Shown: in pieces, positions 32,041 to 39,821 of the stretch
Position numbering within the stretch: position 1 is the first letter of the stretch
Layout: each line of letters opens with the position of its first letter
Assembly (NCBI GenBank): GCA_946413815.1
Contig: CAMKMD010000003.1
Span: 1 to 64,000 of the forward strand
Length of the DNA stretch: 64,000 nucleotides
Source of the DNA: an uncultured Ruminococcus sp.
Lineage (GTDB): Bacteria > Bacillota > Clostridia > Oscillospirales > Ruminococcaceae
Direction: 5' to 3'
Position numbers and translations under genes: made by a program
The notes under the pieces: generated by a model
Databases searched by the model: none
What the model was told of the DNA's origin: nothing
What the model saw: the letters and a program-made list of their open reading frames with translations, nothing else

Positions 32041-32994
32041 ATGCGTGTACGTTTCCATCTGCCGGATATGGCCCGGCACTTTTTACTGAATGTTACCTTT
32101 TCCGAGATGCTCAGGCACTGTCCGGAGCTTTTCCGTGAAGGGGTCGAGATAGCCTCCGTCTACGGTGCCTTCCCGCCCTCCATGTGGAACGGCGGCAGAT
32201 TCCAGCAGGGTGTCTGTGACGAGGGCTTTGTAAAACACGTCATAAAGGCCTTCAATGACCGCGGTATACCGCTCCGTTTTACCTTCACCAATCCCGCACT
32301 GAAGGAGGAGCATCTCAGTGACAGATTCTGCAATATGGTCATGCGCCTTGCGGACAACGGCCTCAACGAAGTTATAGTGGTATCGCCGCTCCTTGAGGAC
32401 TACATACGCAGGAACTACCCTTCCTACAAGCTGACGAGCTCCACCTGCAAGCGTATAACCGATGCAGCAGCTCTTCGCTCCGAGGTAGAGAAGGATTATC
32501 ATATCGTGGTCATCGACTACGACCTCAATCACGACTTTGAGACTCTTGAAGCCCTGCCGGACAAACAGAAGTGTGAGCTGCTCGTGAATGCCTGCTGCAA
32601 TCCCGGCTGTGTACACCGCACTGCTCACTACAGGAGTATAGGCGAGGAGCAGATACTCTATGCACAGCACGTTGAAGCGCACCCCGGAGTGCCCTACGAT
32701 TTCCGCAGATTCGCCGCAGAGCATCCCGAGTACAAGGCGGCTGACGAATGCCGCTGCATGGAGCGCACTCTCTTTGAGATAAAGGGGCTCAGGAACCATA
32801 TCTCCCCTGAGGAGATATGGGAGAAGTACGTCCCCATGGGCTTTGAGCAGTTCAAGATAGAGGGACGCTCCATAAATATGTTCAATCTCATCGAACACTA
32901 TATGTACTACATGATAAAGCCGGAGAAGCGCGATGAGGCAAGACTCATGCTGCTCCGTCAGCTTGAAAAGAACGGCGCCATAAAGGTGAACTGA
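32041..32994 (+). CDS. Peptidase U32-related TIM-barrel protein
   Basis: A 317-residue cytosolic protein starting right after an AGGAGG site. Recognition rests on three points: the barrel-like alternation of strands and helices, a central Cys-rich motif ELLVNACCNPGCVHRTAHY, and the C-terminal FKIEGRS, a hallmark of U32 family and UbiU/YhbU-like proteins. Additional Cys residues at CRCMERTL suggest an iron-sulfur or metal site. Known U32 proteins act in collagen degradation, tRNA hydroxylation or ubiquinone hydroxylation; which of these applies is unclear. Monocistronic or with the following lipoprotein. Confidence 0.6.
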   Translation: MRVRFHLPDMARHFLLNVTFSEMLRHCPELFREGVEIASVYGAFPPSMWNGGRFQQGVCDEGFVKHVIKAFNDRGIPLRFTFTNPALKEEHLSDRFCNMVMRLADNGLNEVIVVSPLLEDYIRRNYPSYKLTSSTCKRITDAAALRSEVEKDYHIVVIDYDLNHDFETLEALPDKQKCELLVNACCNPGCVHRTAHYRSIGEEQILYAQHVEAHPGVPYDFRRFAAEHPEYKAADECRCMERTLFEIKGLRNHISPEEIWEKYVPMGFEQFKIEGRSINMFNLIEHYMYYMIKPEKRDEARLMLLRQLEKNGAIKVN

Positions 32995-33020
32995 GCGCCA
33001 TACCATTAGGAGGATAAGAT

Positions 33021-33494
33021 ATGAAAAAGATACTGCCGCTGATACTTCTGCTCTCTCTCGTTTCCTGTACGAACGGAGTTTCTGAAAGCTCCGGCGGAAG
33101 CGTTCCCGCAACGGAGGCCGCCACCGCAGCAGAGACAACAGCAGAGGAGACAGCCGCTGAGACTGAAGCCGCTGAGACTGAAGCCGCAAAGACAGAAGCC
33201 GCAAAGGAAACAAAGACCACAGCCGCTGAGACCGTGACAACTGCCGTATCAGACAGCAAGGCCGGAACCAAGACCACAGCAGCATCAGAGAAGAACAACT
33301 CCGACCGCAGCAATACCACAGCCGCACAGAGCGGCGGCAGCAATGCTGCTCCGGCGCCCGGCAACGATGACGGCATTGTTATCGAGCGTCCGGACGAGGA
33401 AACGGTTACTGCCGCCCCCGATGACGGCTCCGGCATTATCTTCGATGACGAGGACGGAGTAATAGAGCTCCCGGAGATACCTCTGACGGCCTGA
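33021..33494 (+). CDS. Low-complexity lipoprotein
   Basis: A 157-residue predicted lipoprotein, signal peptide 1-15 with lipobox SLVSC. The mature part is dominated by Ala, Thr, Glu and Lys, including repeats of the form ETEAAETEAAKTEAAKE, and later acidic segments (DDGIVIERPDEE, IIFDDEDGVIELPE). No folded domain is recognised, and it is probably disordered. The composition resembles extracytoplasmic spacers of other lipoproteins in this window (58843). AGGAGG precedes the start. Confidence 0.75.
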   Translation: MKKILPLILLLSLVSCTNGVSESSGGSVPATEAATAAETTAEETAAETEAAETEAAKTEAAKETKTTAAETVTTAVSDSKAGTKTTAASEKNNSDRSNTTAAQSGGSNAAPAPGNDDGIVIERPDEETVTAAPDDGSGIIFDDEDGVIELPEIPLTA

Positions 33495-33509
33495 TGCTGA
33501 AAAAAACTC

Positions 33510-33538
33510 TTGCATTCCCCTTTGTCTCATGATATAAT
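33510..33538 (+). promoter_or_regulatory. Promoter of yajC
   Basis: TTGCAT (33510-33515), 17-nt spacer, TATAAT (33533-33538). The context GATATAATAGTAA is the same as at the 31985 promoter. Confidence 0.72.
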
Positions 33539-33587
33539 AGTAAGGTACTTTATCATACGCCGCCAAGCGGCAGAAGGAGATTTATTT

Positions 33588-34082
33588 ATGAAGAAAAGAA
33601 TATTCAGGTTCCTTGCCGTTATCGCAGGCGCAGCAGCGGCCGCAACAGTTACAGGCATGACCGCATTCGCCGAGGAGAGCGCTGCCTCTGACCAGCAGCA
33701 GGCCGCTGCCCCCAACTCCATGTTAACGCTCGTTATCTCACTTGTATTCATGTTCGGTATCCTCTACTTCATGGCCATCAGACCGCAGAAGAAGCAGGAG
33801 CAGCAGCTCAAGGAGATGCAGGAGAGCATCGAGGTAGGCGACGAGATCGTAACAAGCGGCGGCATCATCGGAATCGTAGTCCGCAAGGCTGATGACAATA
33901 TCGTCATCGAGACAGGCGGCGAGCGCAACAAGATCCGCATCAAGAGCTGGGCTATCGCAGAGAATATCTCTGCCAAGGAGCGCAAGGAGGAGGCTTCCGG
34001 CAAGAAGGCCGATACCTCTGTAGCAGCTGCCGGACTTGCAGATGAGGACGAAGAGGACGGAAAGAAGTCAAAGAAGAAGTAA
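33588..34082 (+). CDS. yajC: Preprotein translocase accessory protein YajC
   Basis: A 164-residue single-span protein that associates with the Sec translocon. The ATG at 33588 follows AAGGAGA. Residues 1-28 look like a cleavable signal or first anchor (ending TAFA-EE), and the conserved YajC helix and motif follow at about 45-66: VFMFGILYFMAIRPQKKQEQ, then EMQESIEVGDEIVTSGGIIG, the family signature. A Lys/Glu-rich tail ends the protein. YajC is normally about 90-110 residues, so the N-terminal extension and tail make this one long. Followed by a hairpin and a membrane gene. Confidence 0.95.
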   Translation: MKKRIFRFLAVIAGAAAAATVTGMTAFAEESAASDQQQAAAPNSMLTLVISLVFMFGILYFMAIRPQKKQEQQLKEMQESIEVGDEIVTSGGIIGIVVRKADDNIVIETGGERNKIRIKSWAIAENISAKERKEEASGKKADTSVAAAGLADEDEEDGKKSKKK

Positions 34083-34096
34083 GTAATAATAATGTA

Positions 34097-34140
34097 TACC
34101 TCCGCATAAGCTGGTAATGAACAACTTATGCGGAGGTATT
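34097..34140 (+). promoter_or_regulatory. 15-bp hairpin sequestering the next gene's ribosome binding site
   Basis: ATACCTCCGCATAAG (34097-34111) and CTTATGCGGAGGTAT (34126-34140) are perfect complements around a 14-nt loop. The right arm contains GGAGG 6 nt before the next start codon. It may terminate yajC transcripts weakly (TTT only) and also hide the ribosome binding site. Confidence 0.75.
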
Positions 34141-34143
34141 TTT

Positions 34144-34548
34144 ATGTATGTATCAGGGCGGCACACAGGAGAGCTGCTGCGTGGGCGGCTTATTCTTCCG
34201 GCTGTTGCGGGAGCAGTATGGGGCGGTGTCTGCACAGTCGCAGCGGCGGCGCTCACATCGGCAGCGGTGTACTATGCCATAGGCTCTGTAGTACTCGAGG
34301 GACTGAGCGCTGCCCTTGACCTCCTTGCGGGAGGCTTCTTCGGCGGAAGAGCTGCCGGTGCTCTCTCCCGCAGGCGGGGGCTTCTGTGCGGAGCCCTGAC
34401 GGGAGCGCTGATGTATGCCGTGCTTGCGGCAGCGGGCATAGCTTCGGCTGGTATGCTCCCGGGCATAAGAAAACTCCTCCTGCTCGTCCTTTCAGGGACT
34501 GCGGGAGGAGTATGCGGAGTCAACAGGGATACAAGGGGGATAGGTTAG
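34144..34548 (+). CDS. TIGR04086-like small membrane protein
   Basis: A 134-residue membrane protein beginning MYVSGRHTGELLRGRLILP, with four hydrophobic helices (about 18-40, 45-68, 75-95, 98-118) rich in Gly and Ala. Small proteins of the TIGR04086 type are encoded next to yajC in many Clostridia, and this one has the right size, position and composition. Function unknown. Its start is inside the reach of the preceding hairpin. Its stop overlaps the stop of the convergent protease gene by 4 bp. Confidence 0.7.
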   Translation: MYVSGRHTGELLRGRLILPAVAGAVWGGVCTVAAAALTSAAVYYAIGSVVLEGLSAALDLLAGGFFGGRAAGALSRRRGLLCGALTGALMYAVLAAAGIASAGMLPGIRKLLLLVLSGTAGGVCGVNRDTRGIG

Positions 34549-36218
34549 AAATCGCCTGAGGTATCCTCCATGAGCTTGAACTCGATATCGTAGTATTCTA
34601 CACTGCCGTCCTTTTCAAGGTGGGCGCATTTCGCCTTGACGGTATCACCGGGGCCGTAGGAAGCGGTGACCACCTCGTTGAACTGGTCGTAGTTGCGTAT
34701 GTTCTCATCGTCTATGGAGTAGATGAAATCGCCGATCTTCAGGCCTGAGTTGTAGATATCACATTCCTCACTGAGGTCCGTGATGTAGAGACCTCCGAAG
34801 TCATCCGGCATCTCGAAGCCGAGCATTTCATTTACCTGCTCTCTTCTTGCATCTGTGGAGGTCTCGATGAAGGTGATGCCTACACGGAACCTGCCCGGGA
34901 TGAAGCCGTTCTTGATAAGGTCTTCGATTATGGGCCGCGCCTCGTTGATGGTTATGGCAAAGCCGAGACCCTCATAGCTGGAGCTTACGTACTTCGAGGA
35001 GGTTATGCCTATCACCTGACCGTACATATTGACCAGCGCACCGCCGGAGTTTCCGGGGCTGATAGCAGCGTTGGTCTGTATGCAGTCCATCTGGAAGCCT
35101 GTGGAATCGCTGCGTATCTTACGGTTGACTGCTGATACTATGCCGTCGGTAACAGTACTTGAAAGACCGGCCGGATTTCCGATGGCTATGACCGGCTCGC
35201 CGACTATCATCTCATCTGAGTCGCCGAGCACTGCGGGAGTGAGGTCATCGGTATTGACCTTGATAACCGCGATATCCGTCTTGGCGTCTCTGCCGACTAT
35301 TCGTGCTGAGTAGGAGTGGCCGTCGATGGTGTTGACGGTGTGGAAGCCGTTCACAAGGAGCACATGAGCGTTGGTCACGATGTAGCCGTCATCGGAAATT
35401 ACAACGCCGGAGCCCGTTCCCTCAAGGCTGGTCTTGGCCGCATTGGTGTAGGTGTATATCTCCACGATGGAGGGCTTTACCGCCGCTGCGGCACCCTCGG
35501 TGGTATATCTTCCGAATTCATCCTTCAGGGTGGCGCTGTCATTGGCACCCTCGGGCTTTGAATTCTGATAGAGTATGACCCGGTTGCCCGTGCCTGTACG
35601 GAAGCCCTTTCCGCTGCGGAGAATATCGGCGATTATGCCGTATACCGCAAGAGCTATGGCACAGAGCGCAAGAATGAAGAAGGTAACGACTATGGAGCGC
35701 TCACGCCTTGCACGCAGCTTTTTTTCACGGACTGCGTTCTCAGCGGCCAATCTTTCAGCGGCTGCTCTGTCCTGACGGTCGAAGCCTATGGGTTCATACA
35801 TGAAGGAATCGTATACGACACCCGATGAAGCGGATGTGCTGCTGCCTGAGGGGGCAGCCTCGGGCTGTGCGGGGCGTGCTGTCTCCCCGCTGATGATTTT
35901 CTCCCGTACTGCGGCTGCATCTGAAGGTGCATCATCCCCGAGTATGGGGGTATAGGGCTCCTCCGGCAGGTCTATGCCGTAGTCGTCCGCAGGGCTTTCC
36001 TCTGCGGGGGAGCTGTTGTCTGTGAGGGGAGGATAAGGCTTCTCAATGTGTACATTATCCTCCGGTATGGGCTCGTCGGGGAGGTCGCTCACCGGGAAGC
36101 TGAGCCCGTGGTCATAAATGTCATCAGCGGCCGGCTCTTCACCGGTCAGCTCAGTGACCTCATATTCAGACTCCTCCTGGTCCCTGAAGGTTCCGGGGAG
36201 CATATCTTTTTCGTCCAT
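34545..36218 (-). CDS. HtrA/DegP-type membrane-anchored serine protease
   Basis: A 557-residue S1C-family protease that degrades misfolded proteins outside the membrane. Residues 1-170 are an acidic, disordered cytoplasmic region, and one helix spans 176-200. The protease domain has His285 (TNAHVL), Asp315 (KTDIAVIKV) and Ser391 (SPGNSGGAL), so the triad is complete. A PDZ domain occupies about 445-545 (GLYITDLSEECDIYNSGLKI). The long cytoplasmic extension is larger than in typical Bacillus HtrA. It lies 27 nt after a histidine kinase gene on the same strand, an arrangement like WalRK-HtrA or CssRS-HtrA. Confidence 0.94.
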   Translation of the reverse strand: MDEKDMLPGTFRDQEESEYEVTELTGEEPAADDIYDHGLSFPVSDLPDEPIPEDNVHIEKPYPPLTDNSSPAEESPADDYGIDLPEEPYTPILGDDAPSDAAAVREKIISGETARPAQPEAAPSGSSTSASSGVVYDSFMYEPIGFDRQDRAAAERLAAENAVREKKLRARRERSIVVTFFILALCAIALAVYGIIADILRSGKGFRTGTGNRVILYQNSKPEGANDSATLKDEFGRYTTEGAAAAVKPSIVEIYTYTNAAKTSLEGTGSGVVISDDGYIVTNAHVLLVNGFHTVNTIDGHSYSARIVGRDAKTDIAVIKVNTDDLTPAVLGDSDEMIVGEPVIAIGNPAGLSSTVTDGIVSAVNRKIRSDSTGFQMDCIQTNAAISPGNSGGALVNMYGQVIGITSSKYVSSSYEGLGFAITINEARPIIEDLIKNGFIPGRFRVGITFIETSTDARREQVNEMLGFEMPDDFGGLYITDLSEECDIYNSGLKIGDFIYSIDDENIRNYDQFNEVVTASYGPGDTVKAKCAHLEKDGSVEYYDIEFKLMEDTSGDF

Positions 36219-36245
36219 ATTATTTCCTTTCGGACGAAGCCCGCA

Positions 36246-37715
36246 TCAGACCATGATATTAAGGCGGGGATCGTCGGGGATACGTATCTGGAATTCGGTA
36301 TATTCGCCGTAGACGCTCTTTACAACGATATGGCCGTTATGAAGATGTACTATCTTACGGGATATGGAAAGACCGAGACCGAGTCCTGTGGTGTCCTTTC
36401 CGCGGGAGGAATCAGTCTTGTAGAATCTGTCAAATACCTGCTGTATCTCATTGCTCTGCAGGCCTTCGCCGGTGTTGCGTATGGCGATGATGCGGGTGAG
36501 GTCCTCCTGCTCGAAGCGGAAGGAGAGAGTGCCGCCCTTGTTGATGAACTTTACTGCGTTCTCAACAAGGTTGTAGATTACCTGCTGCATAAGGTCTGCG
36601 TCTACCGTAGCTATGAGCTTATCGCTGTCAAGGCCCTCTACCTCCAGTTCCTTGGCCTCTATCTTCTTCTCGAACATAAGGACCGTCTGGATGACCAGGT
36701 CGGTGAGGTTGGTCTCACGGAAGTTCGGAGAAAGAGTACCGGACTCAAAGCGGGTCATATTCAGCATGGAGCTGATTAGTATCCTGAGTCGCTTTATCTC
36801 CTTGGAGACGAGTACAAGATATTCATTCTGCTGGGATTTCTTGATGGTGCCGTCGAGTATGCCGTCCACGAAGCCTCCTATGGTAGTCATAGGGGTACGC
36901 AGCTCGTGGGATACGTTGGCAATGAAGGTCTTGCTGGTATCGTCGCTTGATTCAACGTTGGAAGCAACTACATTTATGTAAGTGGCGATGTCCTTCAGGT
37001 TTCCGGGCATCTCCGTAGAGAGCTTCTCCGAGAAATTGCTCTTGGAGTACTGCTCACATATACGCAGGAGCTCACCCTCATAGTTCATATCCGTGCGGAT
37101 GCGGCGGTACTGCATTACGGTCAGGGCTGCAAGTCCGAGGAAGGAGAAGAGTATATAGAGCAGTGTGAGTCTCAGCGTAAAGGATGTGATATCGTTGGTA
37201 TGGGCGTAGAGCCTTGTATAGGCCTTTACGGGGATAAAGGAATTCACGCTCGTGCTGTAGGGGTCCTTCTCCTTCAGTGTGAACTGCGTCGCGTAGAGCA
37301 GCGCAGGCTCGCTGCTGGAATTCGGGAAGACATCGATATCAAGGAAATCTCCCTTGTCGAGCTGCTTCATCTGGTTCGGCGTGAGCTTGTCATCCGCATT
37401 TACCGAAGGGTTGTCCTTCAGCGCATCGATGCCCTCTGCATTGTAGACATATATCTCTATGAAGTATTCGTCCTTGAAGCGGTTGCGCAGCTTTGTGGCC
37501 GAATTTGTGAAACGGTGTCCGGAGTTGTCGTAATCATCCTTCAGGCAGGCAACGAACAGCTCGCCTGTCTCCCTGAGGCTCTGCAGCTTTTCCTTCTTGT
37601 ATATAGCCGAGCATATGCTCACCATGATAACGCCGATGATTATCAGCACGCTCAGGGCAAGCATGATGGAATACCGGAACAGGCTGTAATACGAACTCTT
37701 TTTATTGTCAGGCAT
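36246..37715 (-). CDS. Sensor histidine kinase
   Basis: A 489-residue membrane kinase. Transmembrane segments at about 14-38 and 180-202 enclose a 140-residue extracytoplasmic sensor domain of unclear family. A short linker leads to HisKA with phospho-acceptor His270 in IANVSHELRTPMTTIGGFVD. The ATPase domain shows the N box (QQVIYNLVENAVKF), and GLGLGLSISRKIVHLHNGH. The start follows GGAGG. It is co-directional with the response regulator upstream and the HtrA gene downstream, suggesting a cell-envelope or secretion-stress system. Confidence 0.94.
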   Translation of the reverse strand: MPDNKKSSYYSLFRYSIMLALSVLIIIGVIMVSICSAIYKKEKLQSLRETGELFVACLKDDYDNSGHRFTNSATKLRNRFKDEYFIEIYVYNAEGIDALKDNPSVNADDKLTPNQMKQLDKGDFLDIDVFPNSSSEPALLYATQFTLKEKDPYSTSVNSFIPVKAYTRLYAHTNDITSFTLRLTLLYILFSFLGLAALTVMQYRRIRTDMNYEGELLRICEQYSKSNFSEKLSTEMPGNLKDIATYINVVASNVESSDDTSKTFIANVSHELRTPMTTIGGFVDGILDGTIKKSQQNEYLVLVSKEIKRLRILISSMLNMTRFESGTLSPNFRETNLTDLVIQTVLMFEKKIEAKELEVEGLDSDKLIATVDADLMQQVIYNLVENAVKFINKGGTLSFRFEQEDLTRIIAIRNTGEGLQSNEIQQVFDRFYKTDSSRGKDTTGLGLGLSISRKIVHLHNGHIVVKSVYGEYTEFQIRIPDDPRLNIMV

Positions 37716-37735
37716 AAGCTACCTCCAATAAAACA

Positions 37736-37752
37736 GGGGACTTGCCGTCCCC
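37736..37752 (-). terminator. Attenuator-like hairpin between regulator and kinase genes
   Basis: On the minus strand GGGGAC, 5-nt loop, GTCCCC, then TGTTTTATT. It may lower kinase expression relative to the regulator. The stem is short. Confidence 0.45.
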
Positions 37753-37774
37753 CGGGATACTATTATGCAAGGGC

Positions 37775-38482
37775 TCATTCCTCTTCCTCTGCTTCAAACT
37801 TATAGCCGACGCCCCAGACAGTCTTGAGCGCCCACTTGTCAGAAACACCCTCGAGCTTTTCTCTCAGACGCTTGATATGAACGTCAATAGTACGGGAATC
37901 TCCGTAGTACTCAAATCCCCATACCTCATCGAGAAGCTGGTCTCTGGTGTATACTCTGTTGGGATTGGATGCAAGGTAGAACAGGAGTTCAAGCTCCTTG
38001 GGCGGGGTATCTATGGTCTTTCCGTTGACCTTCAGCTCATAGCGGGTCATATTGACAGAGAGCTTGTCATAGCGTACCTCCTTGACCTCCGGTTCAACGT
38101 TGATATTGCCCACACGTCTTGTGACTGCGTTGATACGGGCGATGACCTCCTTGGCGTCGAAGGGCTTTACTATGTAGTCATCAGCGCCGAGCTCAAGACC
38201 GATTACCTTGTCGATAGTCTCTCCCTTGGCGGTGATCATGATGATCGGAACATTTGATTTCTTTCTTATCTCTCGGCATACAGCCCAGCCGTCAAGACCG
38301 GGGAGCATGATATCGAGGAGGACCATATCGGGCTTGAGGGCGTTGAACTTTACAACAGCCTCCTCACCGTCATTGGAAATAATAACGCTGTAACCGTCCT
38401 TTTCGAGGTAGAGGCGCAGCAGATCGCATATATTTTTATCGTCATCAACAATGAGGACTTTCAGACTTTTCTCCATAGCCAT
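37775..38482 (-). CDS. OmpR/PhoB-family response regulator
   Basis: A 235-residue regulator. The receiver domain shows the acidic pair in LIVDDDKN, phospho-acceptor Asp57 (VLLDIMLPGLDGW), a switch Thr in MITAKGE and the conserved Lys in DDYIVKPFDAKE. The C-terminal winged helix includes PPKELELLFYLASNPNRVYT and DSRTIDVHIKRLREKLE. Three in-frame ATGs are close together (38494, 38482, 38476); 38482 fits best with AAAGGA about 11 nt upstream. Strong promoter upstream. It pairs with the adjacent kinase; HtrA is the likely co-regulated output. Confidence 0.94.
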   Translation of the reverse strand: MAMEKSLKVLIVDDDKNICDLLRLYLEKDGYSVIISNDGEEAVVKFNALKPDMVLLDIMLPGLDGWAVCREIRKKSNVPIIMITAKGETIDKVIGLELGADDYIVKPFDAKEVIARINAVTRRVGNINVEPEVKEVRYDKLSVNMTRYELKVNGKTIDTPPKELELLFYLASNPNRVYTRDQLLDEVWGFEYYGDSRTIDVHIKRLREKLEGVSDKWALKTVWGVGYKFEAEEEE

Positions 38483-38547
38483 GGCTATTTCCATCCTTTC
38501 CGGGTGCTATTCACAGCAGCCTGAAAAAGACAAGCTGCTCATAACTT

Positions 38548-38576
38548 ATTATACCCTGTTTAAAGGCATTTGTCAA
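38548..38576 (-). promoter_or_regulatory. Promoter of the regulator-kinase-HtrA operon
   Basis: On the minus strand TTGACA (38576-38571), 17-nt spacer, TATAAT (38553-38548), an exact consensus. Confidence 0.88.
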
Positions 38577-38637
38577 GGAATTTTATGAACTTTGCCGTAC
38601 CTGTTCCGGCTCGTTCCCGGGGCACCCGGCGAGGATG

Positions 38638-38667
38638 AAAAAACGGACGCACCACCCGGTGCGTCCG
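38638..38667 (-). terminator. Terminator of the TPR-protein gene
   Basis: On the minus strand a 10-bp stem CGGACGCACC / GGTGCGTCCG with a 4-nt loop, followed by six T. Confidence 0.9.
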
Positions 38668-38674
38668 CAGCATT

Positions 38675-39742
38675 TTATTCCTCTGTCTCGCTGTTGATGG
38701 TCTGAGTGATGCCGGATCTGTCTCCCATCACCGGATCATCTCCCTCGTAGCTGAGGATGATCTTCTTGAGATCCTCGTTGAGCGTGAGGTTGTATACGAT
38801 CTTCATCGCATTCACGGCATCGGGGATATTATTGTGTCTGAGGTTGAACTCGGCAAGGTTTGAAGCAAGCTCGATAACTGTGGGGTCTGCGCCGAATGCT
38901 ATGTCATACTTCTCCATTACCTCGATGGTCTTCTCGATGGAAGGACGTGTAATGATGCTGCCCTTGAGGTCTGCAAGGTGCTGCATTTCCAGCGGTATAG
39001 CAGGGGTGGGAGCGAATCTCACGCTTGCAACATAGAAGGCAGCGGCATCCTCGTATTCACGCAGGTCTGTGAGTGCATAGCCCATATTTGCATAGCAGCG
39101 TGCAATTGCGACAGGGGAGGAGCAGATCTTCAGAGTCTCTCTTGTGACCTCGAACAGCTTCTTGAAGTTCTTGGTCAGCTTGTATATCTCCGCCATCTCG
39201 AATCTCGGAGAAACATCCACAGGATTGTAGGCAATAGCCTTTTCCAGTACCGGCAGAGCGTCGATAGTGCCGCCTGTCTCAAGGAGGATGAAGGCGTAGG
39301 TCGTCAGGTATGTTGAGAAGTCGAAGGGAGTACGGTTAAGTGTCTTCTCGCTCGGGAAGAGATGCTGGCAGAGCTCGTCCTCGAAGGGATTCCTGAGGGA
39401 GACGAACTTGGTGGTATCAGTCTCGGCGTATTCAACGGTGATCTTCTTGTAGAGTTTCTCTGCAAGGGGCTTTGCACTCAGAAGATCATGCTCGCGTATC
39501 AGCTTGTTGATGCGGTCATAGATCTCGTCGAGGCGCTCGCCGTCGATCATTGTGAGACGCTCGATCTCCTTCCTTCTTGCCTCGGGGAGGTTCTCAAGCA
39601 TGAGCTGCTCAACAGCCCTGAAGCCGTCCACATTTCTTTCCTTTGCGAAGCGCTCTCCCTCTGCACGGAGTATCTTCTCGTTTTCTTCGCGTGAATCGCC
39701 GAGCTTTGCTCTCAGCTCAGCAAGTATATCATTGTTTGCCAT
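38675..39742 (-). CDS. Tetratricopeptide-repeat-like protein, unknown function
   Basis: A 355-residue soluble protein with no signal peptide or membrane helix. Helix pairs with TPR character are clear in the middle (ALPVLEKAIAYNPVDVSPRF with EMAEIYKLTKNFKKL, and ARCYANMGYALTDLREYEDA). The first 90 residues are charged and helical. TPRs mediate protein contacts, and no enzyme motif is seen. It is 79 nt downstream of the large disordered-protein gene on the same strand and upstream of a strong terminator, so the two probably form one operon and could interact. Confidence 0.75.
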   Translation of the reverse strand: MANNDILAELRAKLGDSREENEKILRAEGERFAKERNVDGFRAVEQLMLENLPEARRKEIERLTMIDGERLDEIYDRINKLIREHDLLSAKPLAEKLYKKITVEYAETDTTKFVSLRNPFEDELCQHLFPSEKTLNRTPFDFSTYLTTYAFILLETGGTIDALPVLEKAIAYNPVDVSPRFEMAEIYKLTKNFKKLFEVTRETLKICSSPVAIARCYANMGYALTDLREYEDAAAFYVASVRFAPTPAIPLEMQHLADLKGSIITRPSIEKTIEVMEKYDIAFGADPTVIELASNLAEFNLRHNNIPDAVNAMKIVYNLTLNEDLKKIILSYEGDDPVMGDRSGITQTINSETEE

Positions 39743-39821
39743 ACAGTTTTCCTCTTTTCTTTGCAGAAGCGCTGAACACTTTCATGTTCAGCGCTTCGTT
39801 GTACTATCAGATTTTTATGGA

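Noticed and set aside
32083..33327. Minus-strand open frame opposite the U32-like and lipoprotein genes
   Set aside because: It spans two real genes and an intergenic ribosome site, and its Leu/Arg-rich product is an artefact of the low-complexity lipoprotein sequence.
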